Positions 54,481 to 64,000 of a stretch of DNA of 64,000 nt are shown piece by piece. Made by a program: the position numbers and the translations under genes. This DNA is from Campanula takesimana. Lineage: Eukaryota; Streptophyta; Magnoliopsida; Asterales; Campanulaceae. The notes under the pieces were generated by a model. The model saw only the letters and a list, made by a program, of their open reading frames with translations, had not been told where the DNA came from and searched no databases. Positions within the stretch are counted from its first letter, which is position 1, and each line of letters opens with the position of its first letter. The stretch spans positions 124,001 through 188,000 of the forward strand of contig JAOWBW010001048.1 in NCBI GenBank assembly GCA_026119855.1, read 5' to 3'.

Positions 54481-57400
54481 TAGGAATAAACCCTCAACTC
54501 TCTAGGTCCCAAGCCTACCCGGTCAGTCTTACCTAGGTTACACAATAACTCCTTAGGTCTCGAACCTACCCGGTGAGTCTTACCTAGATTACATCATAAC
54601 CCCTTAGTTCGACCTTCCGCAAGTTTGTAGCATGACCCCTTAGGCCTTAAACCGGTTCTACCCAGACCTTCAAACCTTAAACCGGTTAGCCAAAGCCAAG
54701 TCCTTAGGATGAACCATTAGGTCCCGAACCTACCGGTCCCAAGCATACCCGATCTCCTAGATCTCAAACCTACCAACACATACTCGTCCTTACCCTATCT
54801 AGGCCATAGCTCTTATCCTCCTAGGTCCAGCCTCTTAGATCTACCCAGTCTAACCTGTTGAACGATCCCTTAGATCCCAAGTCCATGCAAGGCCGCCAAA
54901 CACCTACCTTATAGGTCTCTAGCATATCCGATTCACACCTTGGGTCTCAACTCCTAAACCCTTTAGATCACAAAACTGTCTACCCTCTAAGTCTATAACC
55001 TTAGAGCTCATCCCTTAGAACTCTTTAATTCCCAAGCCTTCTTGGTATGACCAACTAAATCTATGTTATCCATACTTCTTGGGTCTAAACCCCTCTACAA
55101 ACCTAGTGTCACCTATTAGCCACGAGAGACTACCTAGCCTGACCTTCACCCCTTAGGTCTCCAACCTACTTAATCCAAGTCGAGTCCAAACATCGAACCT
55201 ACGCGATCCTCTCCTCAAACTCCATGGATCTCAAACATCGCTCAACCAACGAGCCTAAACCTCGAACCTGCTCAAGGACATAGGATCTCCTGCGTGCCGC
55301 GCCATGCCATAGACCCGTCCGGTCAGAACTCGTGCGCTTAACACCTTTGGGGTCCCATCCCTAGCCTACCTTCACAATCGCCGAACGAGCTTGGTCACGC
55401 GCAATGACCTCTAAGAAAAACTTAGGTCCTAAGCATACCCAATCCAACTTAGGCACCTATTGTACTCAAGCAAAGTCTTAGACACTCAATCCCTTTACCT
55501 AAAGCGCCAACATGGTCACATGTCCAGACCCATTTCACGCACATGGCTCACACCTAGCACACCTTAGAGCCCAAACCCGACATGCGTATTAGGTACTAGG
55601 ATCATCCAATCCCAATCCATTGCTCCTTGGCCGACCTCAAGCCTGCTTGGTCCTAATCCATAACGCGGTTTCTCTAGGACAAAAGACTTACCCGCTTGAA
55701 AGCCTTATGTCCCAACGCTACCCTGCCTATCCTTCGATCTCTTAGATCTCACGCCTAACATTCCATTAGGCCCCGGTCTCCTTAAAATATGTCTGAGTCT
55801 TACCCTAGCTAAACCCTAGAACTTTAGCCTAGGTCTAACCTATCAAGCCTACCCATCCTTGAGGTATCACGCTCACCTGCCCCAAACTATAACCTCAGAC
55901 TTGCTTAGTCTAAACCAAGACCAACCTTCAAACTTTCGGTCTCCAAACCCTAGCCTCAAGCCTAGGTAGTCATCATTCTCTCCAAACCCTAGCCTCAAGC
56001 CTGGGTAGCCGCACCATCCTTCCTAAACCCTAGCCTTTATCCTAGGTATTCATATTCCCTCCAAACCCTAGCCTCAAGCCTAGGTAGTTACATTCCTTCT
56101 AAACCCTAGCCTCAAGCCTAGGTAGTCATATCATTCTCTCTGAACCCTAGCCTCAAGCCTAGGTAATTACATCCTTTCAAACCCTAGCCTAAAGCCTAGG
56201 AAGTTACATCCTTCTTAAACCCTAGCCTTGATCCTAGGTAGCTACACCCTTCCTAAACCCTAGCCTTGATCCTAGGTAGTCACATATCCTATCTAAACCC
56301 TAGCCTTAAGCCTAAGAAACCACAACATCCCCTTTAACCCTAGCCCAAATTCTAGGGAATTTCCAAAGCCCCGTATATAACATCATTTCCAAATTCCCGA
56401 AACCCTAGTCTCGAAACCTAGGAAATTTACAATCTCAATTCTCCGTTTTATTGAACCCTAGTCCAAAACCTAGGATATAATGCCCTGTCCAAAACTCAAT
56501 CAAACCTAGCCTCGAGCCTAGGTAGTCGCATTCGCTCTAAACCCTAGCCTCGAGCCTAGGTAGTTGCATTCACTCCAAACCCTAGCCTCAAGCTTAGGTA
56601 GTCGCACTCTTTCTAAAACCCTAGCCTCGAGCCTAGGTAGTCGTATTCGCTCTAAACCCTAGCGTCGAGCCTAGGTAGTCGCATTCGCTCTAAACCCTAG
56701 CCTCAAGCCTAGGTAGTCGCACTCTTTCTAAAGCCCTAGCCTCAAGCCTAGGTAGAAATTATCCTCTTTAAACTCTATCATCAAGCCTAGGATTCAACAT
56801 TCCCTTCAAACCCCAGTCCTAGACCTAGGAAACTCCTTCACCTTAGTCTCAAAACGTAGGAAGTTTACAGTCCTTAGCCTTAAAACCTAGCCTAAAGCCT
56901 AGGTTACCATTAACCTTTCCAAGCCATAGTCACCAATCCCGGAAAATGGTGAACCCTAACATCAAGCATAGTGGACCTTCCACAAAAGCAATCCCTCTTC
57001 CCAATGGTCCATGGTCTCAAGCCTAGGAAGTCACAACCCTTTCAACTCCCAGCCTTAGGTCTAAAGCCAACGCCTTTGCAAACTCTGAACCTACCACAAC
57101 TCCAAGCCCTAGCCTCGAAGCCTAGGATATTTCTAAACCCTAGTCCCAAACCTAGGAGAGTCATGGTCCTTAAACACCAGTTTCCAAACCCTAGCCCCAA
57201 ACCTAGGAATCTGCATTCTCTCCAAACCCTAGTCTCAAGCCTAGGAAGCACCATCCTCTTTAACCCTAGCCCAAGTTCTAGGGAATTTCTAAAGCCCTGT
57301 GTGCAACATCCTTTCCAAATTCCCGGAACCCTAGTCTCGAAACCTAGGAAATTTATAATATCAATCCCCCGCTAGTCTTATGCCTAGGATTCAATAGCCT

Positions 57401-57690
57401 TTCCATATTCTCTCCGAACCCTAGCCTCGAGCCTAGGTAGTCGCATTCTCTCCAAACCCTAGCCCGTAAGCCTAGGAAGCCCACATTGTATCCAAGACAC
57501 AATCTCAAGTCTAAACAACCATAACATCTTTTGCATCCTTATCTCAAGGCTAAGAGGCTACCCATCCCCTTTCCTTAAAAGCCTTAGGTCCTACCCTAAG
57601 CAACCAAGCAAAATGTCCCTTACCTAATACCTTCATCTTAATGGTTCGTAGCCTCATATTATGTATTCCTCCTAATTTAGGGTAAGCGGA
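54481..57690 (+). repeat. AAACCCTAGCC...CCTAGG repeats of E2
   Basis: A degenerate repeat of about 35-45 bp, best preserved at 55980-57480, of the form AAACCCTAGCCTCAAG then CCTAGGTAGTCGCATTC. AAACCCTA is the plant telobox word, and CTAGCC...GCCTAG forms an inverted repeat in each unit. The left part (54481-55950) is more degenerate, with TTAGGTC/CTAGGTC words. The open frame at 56971-57375 is a by-product. Confidence 0.85.
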
Positions 57691-57724
57691 TCCCAAACAT
57701 TACGCTTTCCGTGGTCGTCCTTTG

Positions 57725-57885
57725 CTCACCAAAGAGTCCTTTACCTTGGCGACTCCCCGAGAGTCCATCACCTTTGCGACTCCCCAAGAGTCCATCACTT
57801 CTGCGATTCCCTGAGAGTCTATCACCTTCATGACTCCTTGAGAGTTCATCCCGTTTGCGACTTAATAACGATCCATCATCCTTAC
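57725..57885 (+). repeat. Short GCGACTCCCC-GAGAGTCCATCACC repeats
   Basis: About five copies of a 31-bp unit with GACTCC...GAGAGTC inverted arms, between the CCTAGG repeats and the 138-bp repeats. Confidence 0.7.
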
Positions 57886-58019
57886 CTCCGCATGAAAAAT
57901 CCCATTTTTACCCCTAACATGTTTCATCCATTGTAGGTGCCCTTAAACGCTATTTTGACTGATATTCGTTACCTTTGGGCATGGGAAGCCTCTTAAAATT
58001 TCCATTCTTCACCGAATAT

Positions 58020-58560
58020 TTGCTTAGGATTCGTGTGGTTGTAGAGACTTCGGCGCCTCTATGACATACGCATCCTAGATCGATCGCAATTGGCAGAAGC
58101 CTCGGCGTTTCTGTTTGCGAGAGATCTAGCATCTATTATTTTAGCATTTCATAATATTGGCTTAGGATTCGTATGGTTGCAGAGACCTCGGCGCCTCTAT
58201 GACATACGCATCCTAGATCGATCGCGATTGGCAGAAGCCTCGGCGTTTCTGTTTGCGAGAGGTCCAGCATCTATTATTTTAGCATTTCCTAATATTTGCT
58301 TAGGATTCGTATGGTTGCAGAGACCTCGGCGCCTCTATGACATACGCATCCTAGATCGATCGTGATTTGCAGAAGCCCGGGCGTTTCTGTTTGCGAAAGA
58401 TCCAGCATCTATTATTTTAGCATTTCCTAATATTTTCTTAGGATTCGTATGGTTGCAGAGACCTCGGCGCCTCTATGACATACGCATCCTAGATCGATCG
58501 TGATTGGCAGAAGCCCGGTCATTTCTGTTTGCGAGAGATCCAGCATCTATTATTTTAGCG
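58020..58560 (+). repeat. Four-copy 138-bp tandem repeat
   Basis: GGATTCGT recurs at 58027, 58165, 58303 and 58441, exactly 138 bp apart. It is homologous, reversed, to the 115-bp repeat of H at 18985-19445, with a 23-bp A/T-rich insertion per unit. Confidence 0.9.
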
Positions 58561-58599
58561 CCATTGGCAGGAACCCGGGCGGTCCTGATTGCGTTTACC

Positions 58600-59199
58600 C
58601 CAGCGCTTATTATTCCATCTTGGGATTATTTAGACGACGTAGTATTTATGTCCCATTTTCCCTCTTACCTCATTTCCCCAAATGTCTTCATTGCTTACGA
58701 ATGTTCGTTCGTCATACAAGATAGTATCCGTAGGATTGTTATCCCCAGCAGAAGCCTGATGTCTCATTTCCCTTACGAATGTTCAGTCTTCATACAGGAT
58801 AGTGTCCGTAGGATTGTTATCCCCAGCAGTAGTCTGATGTCTCGTTTCTTTCTTCCTTCTTTCCCCAGTACATCCGAACTACGACCGGCTTGATTCCTCC
58901 GTGGATACATAGGAAGCCTGAAAAGGTTCAGCCACCCGACCAACGTGGTCATCTATCATCCCCAGCAGGTGCATTTTCCCCAGCAGAAGACGTTGTTCCC
59001 CATCAGAGGACAGTCATTCCCAATTTCCCATCAGATTTGAACTACGTTTGGCTTGATTCCCCTGTGGATACGTAGGTCGCCTGCCAAGGTTCAGCCGTTC
59101 CCTTACCTTTCCTCTGTTTTGAAACTCATGTTTCAGAACGGTTCCTATTTTTATCGTCGACCCTCCATTGCGTTGCAAGAAGCGTCGCCGAGGGGCTAC
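58600..59199 (+). other. 3' non-coding end of E2, with two ACTACG boxes and PPT
   Basis: It includes a direct repeat of about 100 bp (TTACGAATGTTC...GGATTGTTATCCCCAGCAG, 58695-58845), two ACTACG...TACGTAGG boxes (58868-58915, 59037-59085), and the polypurine tract GCCGAGGGGCTAC (59187-59199) directly before the LTR. It matches H at 18468-18850. Confidence 0.7.
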
Positions 59200-60340
59200 T
59201 GTTAGTACCCGATCTGAAAATGAGTTTATTAGGGATTTCCCAAATACACAAGGACTTTATAGGAATTACAAACCTTGCAAAGACTTGTCCCGGATTCCCA
59301 AAATATACCTCATTGTTCTAGAACATCTTAAAGATGGCCAAAATAGGGTTTCCATAAAACATGCAAAACCCTAGCTTAATAATTAAGTCAGCCAGGAATG
59401 ATGGCCACGCGGCCACATTCGTCCAAGCTCCAACCTTGGCCACGCGGCCAACATCACCGCCGCCCTCCATCTTGGCCACGCGGCCACATCCGCCCCGGAT
59501 GATCTGGACCGTCAGATCTCTCCATCAGTTTCCTATTTAAAGACCTCCCTTGCCTCATAATTAGGGGGATCCGAATTTGAGAGCTCTTAAGTGACGATTT
59601 TGCTCCCAAATCAAGTCATTCAAGCCTCCAAAAACACTCTCAAGAATCCCAAGAAGATCCAAGGTTATTTCTTGCCAACAAAGGTAAGTTTTCTAACTTT
59701 TTCTTCATGTTCTTGCCATATTATTAATTTAGATCCATAATATTCATATTCTTAATATGTTTATTCATGTGTTCTTCATAATATTCATGTTCCTAACATC
59801 TTTATTCATATTTTCTTCATGGCATTCATATGTTCATAACATGTTCTTCGCATGTTCATCATATTCTTAGGTTAAAACCTTATTTATGCTATATTTAGGG
59901 TTACGATCTTCATGTTAACATTTATTTCATAGCCAATGATGATCTAAGGTTCATCAACCCAAGGATGATCTAGGAACTACTTCTAAACCCTAATCTTTAG
60001 GTAATTTCCCCCATCATTATGCATGATCCCGATTCTTCTGCCTATTCTAAATTCTTCTCGAACTACGCTGACCTGAGCTTCTCACATTGAGAGGAACGTA
60101 GGCAATCTTCGGATCCGGTCTCAATCACTAACACACTACATACACCGCATCATGATAGAAAGACCGATCAATTCGGGCAATAGGAGTGATAACGTTCAAT
60201 ATTCTTCTCTTGTTGTAATTTGACCCACGAACCCATTAACATGCTTTTCTCAATGTTTTGGCTATAAATAAAACGGCGTGGCGACTCTCATAATTTTAAT
60301 GTTTCTATGAATATCCCAAATTCAAACACACGTATTCACA
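59200..60340 (+). repeat. E2 3' LTR
   Basis: 1141 bp, with the same motifs as the 5' LTR: palindromes 59402-59492, splice donor at 59693, ACTACG box 60059-60107. The five bases after it, GTTGG, repeat those before the 5' LTR. Confidence 0.9.
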
Positions 60341-61880
60341 GTTGGTAATTTTCTAAAGGCTTGATAAGACCTCTCTTGACTAACACGTCAAAGACTTTCC
60401 CCATGGGCATACCAAAATCATCAAAATGCTCCCTCTGTTGTGGAGCCCCATTCCTTGTTACGGCTTGGACATCTAGCGGGACCTCTTTCTGGACCATATT
60501 CACTTGGCCGACGGCCTCCCTTCCACTCCTAGGAGGCGCAGGCGCAGTAGGAGCTTTGTAGCGGAAGGAGTTGTTGTTGTTGGTCTTTGGACTTTCCTTT
60601 GGCGGCAGAATCCCAGTGAACCCTGCTTCATACCTTACTCCGGCGTCAACCATTTCCCGCAAATCAGGGAAGTAACCATTACCAATAGCTGCTTTCATCT
60701 CTGGTAGCAAGCACTTGTAGAAAATCTGCTTCTGTTCCTTTGCTTTTGGTGGGTATTGGACCTCGCACAACCGATGATTCCACCTCTTGTAAAAATCATA
60801 AATAGCCTCGCCGGGCTTTTACATAGTGTTCTTAAGGTCAGTTCGATTCACATGCCAATCCAAGTTAGCTTGATACTTCTCACAGAAAATGGCACTGATT
60901 TGATCCCACGTTTGCCTCTCGCTTGGTTCTAGCCCCAAGAACCAACACAGAGCAATACCATCCAAAGTGCTATGGAATACGCGAGCCATTTGTTCGTTGG
61001 TGTAGTCACGAGCCCTCATAGCCAACATATAACTATCCAAATGAGTCTTAGGACACGAGTCACCATGAAACATTGCCACTTTAGGCATATTGAAATCCTT
61101 GGGGAGAGCCCCCACTTGGCTAGGGTTGATTGTCTTGGTAGTCGGTGCACTTTGCTTATCCACGGTCTCGATCAACTTGCGCATTTGCTCTTGCATGGCC
61201 GTGACCACAGGGTGATTGGAGATGTCGGGTATAGATTCTGACAGAATGACGGGAGGAGTAGTGGAAGTAGTAGCAGCGGCCATCCCAATACTCAGAGGCA
61301 ACGAGGGTACGGGTAGTTTGCTAGCAGAGAGGTAGCCACCAAGCAGTTCGGGGGAAGGTTCATAGACAGCCTTGTTCTTGCTCATGGTAGTGAAACCTTG
61401 TTGGGTGTAGAGGGAAGGAGGTGGAACATTGTGGTAGCTTGGGAATGGGAAGGCAGTGGCATTGGTGTTGGGGGGACAGTTGGTATTGACCTCTTCATCC
61501 TCGACATAAATGAAATTCTCACCATCGGGGACCAGCTTAGTTCCTTTTTGTTGAATGTGGCCCTTCAACTGTTGGTTCTGGTCTTCCAACATCTTGTTGC
61601 TTTCTTCGAGATTCTTGATCTTGGCTTCGAGACCGGCGAGGAAGTTTTGGAGGCTTGGGGGAATACCATTGAGAGTGGTCTCGATGTTGATTTCGGCGGC
61701 ACTAGTAGGAGGAGCAGAGGCTGAAGCTGAAACGGGAGTTGACATTGCTGATGACGATACTGAGAACGTGGACGGAGTAGAAGCTTCACGTTGTAGTCGA
61801 CCACCCGAACGGATCCAAACTTGCTTTGCTGAAAGGTTAAAGGGCAGTGAAGATTTAGGAGAGGGGGAAGGCTCATGCAA
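60341..61880 (-). pseudogene. H gag, N-terminal part, one stop and split by E2
   Basis: Open from 61880 to 60822, then one TAA (60819-60821), then open in the same frame to 60341, where E2 begins; the frame continues at 28663. Features: a Ser/Pro-rich start, a coiled-coil-like segment LAGLEAKIKNLEESNKMLED (about residues 85-104), a flexible Pro/Thr-rich middle, and a gag core from about residue 265 (MPKVAMFHGDSCPKTHLDSY, then LDGIALCWFLGLEPSERQTW). The portion after the stop has DFYKRWNHRLCEVQYPP and a region before the knuckle. The knuckle itself is on the other side of E2. The start chosen is the first in-frame ATG; upstream there is leader sequence. Confidence 0.8.
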
Positions 61881-62594
61881 AGTATATTTTAATTTACAAA
61901 AACATACATTATTTACATCCTAATTGGTTGGAAGGGGTACCCCTTTTTCGCAACTAGTTGGAAGACTACGATCAGTGGAGGCCATCACTACGTCTATAGA
62001 CCCCTCGTTTTTCACCTGCATTGCACACCCCCAAACGGACAATTTGGGCGAGGGTCCTATAGGGCAAGCGGCTTCCACCAACCATCGGATCCTACGACTA
62101 ACCCTTCCTTAAAGGCATTTAACGTGATGTCTATGTTGCATCCTACGCAAGTTAATGATGAGCGGAGATCTTGACAACAAACACTCATCTCACCATGGCA
62201 CGTCCCTTGTAGGGAAATCACTTTTTTTGTGCACTTTCTCTCAAAGATCTCGATTCATCGTTGACTTGGGGATGACTCGACAGAGACAGCACGTTAATTG
62301 ACTATTAAGAAAAAGCTAGCCAAACCAACCGGTCAAAACCTAGGTGTGTTACCTATACTAGTGTGGGTTGACATGGGTTAGGTAAAAGGTTCCCACCGTA
62401 TACGGTGAGTGGAATAGACGAGTGACTCGAAAAGAGTGCGACAGTAGCTCACAAATTCCTGCACATCGAATACTCCGGGTAATAGGGACCTGTGCAGTGC
62501 TGACACGGACTAGTGGTAGTGTGAGGCAAGAAACTAATTCTTTTTAGGGAGAAAAGATAGGAGTTTTTAATGTTAGGATGATGCGATGCAATGC

Positions 62595-62640
<46 letters not shown>

Positions 62641-62739
62641 ATAATGTACAAGGGAGCATAGCAGAGTTTTGTTTGACCCTAATACTAAAGCGAAGATAAC
62701 AAGGGTACATGGTACAGGGTACAAGGTACAAGTATTAAC
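61881..62739 (-). other. H leader, non-coding
   Basis: No convincing gene. It contains a (GA)n microsatellite (62597-62636) in the CT-rich part of the conserved leader, and 62360-62700 matches the E2 and E3 leaders. Confidence 0.6.
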
Positions 62740-63050
62740 ATGGCGGAGTGCGCGGGTGCATGTGTAAACATGGCTTAACTGTAGAGGGGCACGTGAGAAC
62801 ATGGCGAGTGTGCATGTGTAAACATGGCGGAGTGCGCGGGTGCATGTGTAAACATGGCTTAACTGTAGGGGGGCACGTGAGAACATGGCAGGTGTGTGCA
62901 TGTGTAAACATGGCAACATGGCAGGTGTGTGCATGTGTAAACATGGCAACATGGCAGGTGTGTGCATGTGTAAACATGGCACGTGTGTGTATGTGTAAAC
63001 ATGGCAGGTGTGTGCATGTGTAAACATGGCAAGTGTGTGCATGTGACGAA
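62740..63050 (-). repeat. Leader minisatellite of H
   Basis: On the minus strand, CCATGTTTACACATGCAC units with CACCTGCCATG fillers and two longer units containing ACGTGCCCCTCTACAG. Open frames of 80-197 codons come from the repeat. Confidence 0.85.
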
Positions 63051-63087
63051 AGTTAGACCCACTAAGTTTGAAAAAGTTTCAAAGCAG

Positions 63088-63105
63088 TCCCCAGCGGAGT
63101 CGCCA
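63088..63105 (-). promoter_or_regulatory. Primer-binding site of H (tRNA-Arg type)
   Basis: Minus-strand TGGCGACTCCGCTGGGGA, one base from the LTR at 63107. Confidence 0.85.
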
Positions 63106-63106
63106 C

Positions 63107-64000
63107 TGTGACTACCCCTTTCCGATGAAGCGACGCATGGGAAGTATCTTGTGATTATTTTTATTTACAAAGGGAATATTCTTAACGACATTAAAATTAT
63201 GAGAGTCACCACGCCGTTTTAATTAAAGCCAAAACATTGAAAAAAACATTTTTAGTGGGTTCGGGGGTCAAATTACAACAAGAGAAGAATATTGAACATT
63301 ATCACTCCTATTGCCCGAATTGATCGGTCTTTCTATCATGATGAATGTGTTAGTAGTGTGTTAGTGATTTAGACCGGATCCGAAGATTGCCTAAGTTCCT
63401 CTCAATGTGAGAAGCTCAGGTCAGCGTAGTTCGCAGAGAATTAGAATAGGCAGAAGAATCGGGATCATGCATAATGAGGGGGGAATTACCTAAAGTTTAG
63501 GGTTTCGAAGTAGTTCCTAGATCATCCTCGGGTTGATGAACCCTCGATCATCATCGGCTATGAAATAACATGTTAACATGAAGATCACAACCCTAAATAT
63601 AGCATAAATAAGGTTTTAATCTATGAACACGAAGAACATGCGAAGAACATATTATGAACATATGAATGAACATGCAAGGAATATGAAGAAACTATGAATA
63701 AACATGTAAGAACATGAATATAAAAGATCTACATTAAAAACGATGCAAGAACATGAAGAAAAGGTTAGAAAACTTACCTATGTTGGCAAGAAATAAACCT
63801 TGGATCTTCTTAAGTGTTTGAATGCTTAATTAAGGAAAAAATGGTGTTTAAGAACTCCAAAATTCGGACTTAGAGCTCTCCAAATCGGCCCCTAAACCAA
63901 TAGCATGAGATTGGTTTATATAGTAAACTGAGGGAAAGATCTGACGGCTGAGATCATCCGGAGCAAAGTTGGCCGCCTGGCCATGATCGAAGACGGCGAC
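63107..64000 (-). repeat. H 5' LTR, partial
   Basis: 894 bp of the LTR; the remainder is beyond the window. About 22 differences from 17320-18213. It retains the ACTACG box (63390-63440, with one change, CTAAG for CTACG on the plus strand), the splice donor (63772-63783), the TATA box and the first palindrome. Confidence 0.85.

Larger units (their letters stand above)
28664..60340 (+). mobile_element. Element E2: 31.7-kb LTR element inserted in H gag
   Basis: Two 1141-bp LTRs, 28664-29804 and 59200-60340, are flanked by the same five bases GTTGG (28659-28663 and 60341-60345), and gag of H reads through if E2 is removed. E2 has a tRNA-Arg-type PBS and a polypurine tract. The LTRs differ at about 17 places (about 1.5%). 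Inside are a leader with minisatellite, four 3.1-kb tandem units, a later Copia cluster, about 3 kb of AAACCCTAGCC repeats and 138-bp repeats. No protease, RT or integrase of its own is recognisable, so it looks non-autonomous (TR-GAG- or LARD-like) and mobilised by a relative of H. Without the Copia cluster it is about 21 kb. Confidence 0.9.
17320..64000 (-). mobile_element. Element H: Ogre/Tat-type gypsy, minus strand, split by E2
   Basis: Boundaries: 3' LTR at 17320-18467, with the 5' LTR starting at 63107 and leaving the window (about 250 bp missing if equal in length). Order on the minus strand: LTR, PBS, leader, gag (61880-60341 then 28663-27938), protease/G-patch, partial RT, a second gag-like piece, hairpins, two antisense ORFs, 115-bp repeats, PPT, LTR. 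The 31.7-kb E2 sits inside gag. Without E2 the element is about 15.5 kb. About 22 differences over about 890 compared LTR bases suggest it is the oldest of the three dated insertions. RT is cut short and RNase H and integrase are absent, so it cannot move on its own. Confidence 0.85.

Noticed and set aside
56971..57375. Pro/Ser-rich ORF of 134 codons
   Set aside because: A by-product of the AAACCCTAGCC repeats.

Overview
This is plant nuclear DNA, almost certainly from an angiosperm and probably a eudicot with a large, retrotransposon-rich genome. The evidence is Copia polyproteins of plant type, Ty3/gypsy elements of the Ogre/Tat type (primer-binding sites matching the 3' end of tRNA-Arg, protease followed by a G-patch segment, antisense ORFs with plant-mobile-domain similarity), plant GT-AG introns and telobox-like repeats. 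The species cannot be read from the sequence. I see no host gene, tRNA, rRNA or CRISPR array: the whole window is nested mobile elements.

Layout. 1-10107: decayed Copia copies (plus-strand fragment 1-2335; minus-strand 3' end with LTR 2391-3247; minus-strand element 3918 to about 9902). 10108-11818: LTR, PBS and leader of a plus-strand gypsy element (E3). 11819-17111: a second plus-strand gypsy (E4: LTR, PBS, decayed gag, protease and G-patch), cut by a short hAT-like end (17112-17319). 17320-64000 and beyond: a minus-strand gypsy element H. It has its 3' LTR at 17320-18467, two plus-strand (antisense) ORFs at 19914-24053, truncated pol, protease/G-patch and gag to 28663, the rest of gag and the leader at 60341-63087, a PBS, and the start of its 5' LTR at 63107-64000. 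H is split by E2 (28664-60340, plus strand), a 31.7-kb element with 1141-bp LTRs and a perfect 5-bp target duplication GTTGG. E2 has no recognisable pol. It carries four tandem copies of a 3.1-kb unit (31051-42690), each with an intact 239-aa gag-like ORF. The array is broken by a minus-strand Copia cluster (42691-53206: LTR, partial leader, LTR, full interior, LTR, partial leader). E2 then runs on through about 3 kb of AAACCCTAGCC/CCTAGG repeats to its 3' end.

Relative ages from LTR pairs compared by eye: H about 2.5% different, E2 about 1.5%, the Copia about 0.3%. The four E2 tandem units differ from one another at only a handful of sites, so the internal amplification looks younger than E2's insertion.

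The most unusual signals are regulatory or structural rather than coding. First, clusters of short GC-rich palindromes sit upstream of the TATA box in nearly every LTR family and also upstream of both antisense ORFs; the motif differs between families and has been swapped between sibling Copia LTRs. Second, a small hairpin with a mostly GNRA-type loop and compensatory base changes occurs in pairs in H and E2. Third, an ACTACG...CGTAG inverted-repeat box recurs at about sixteen places in LTRs and internal regions. Fourth, all gypsy LTRs carry a consensus splice donor downstream of the TATA box.
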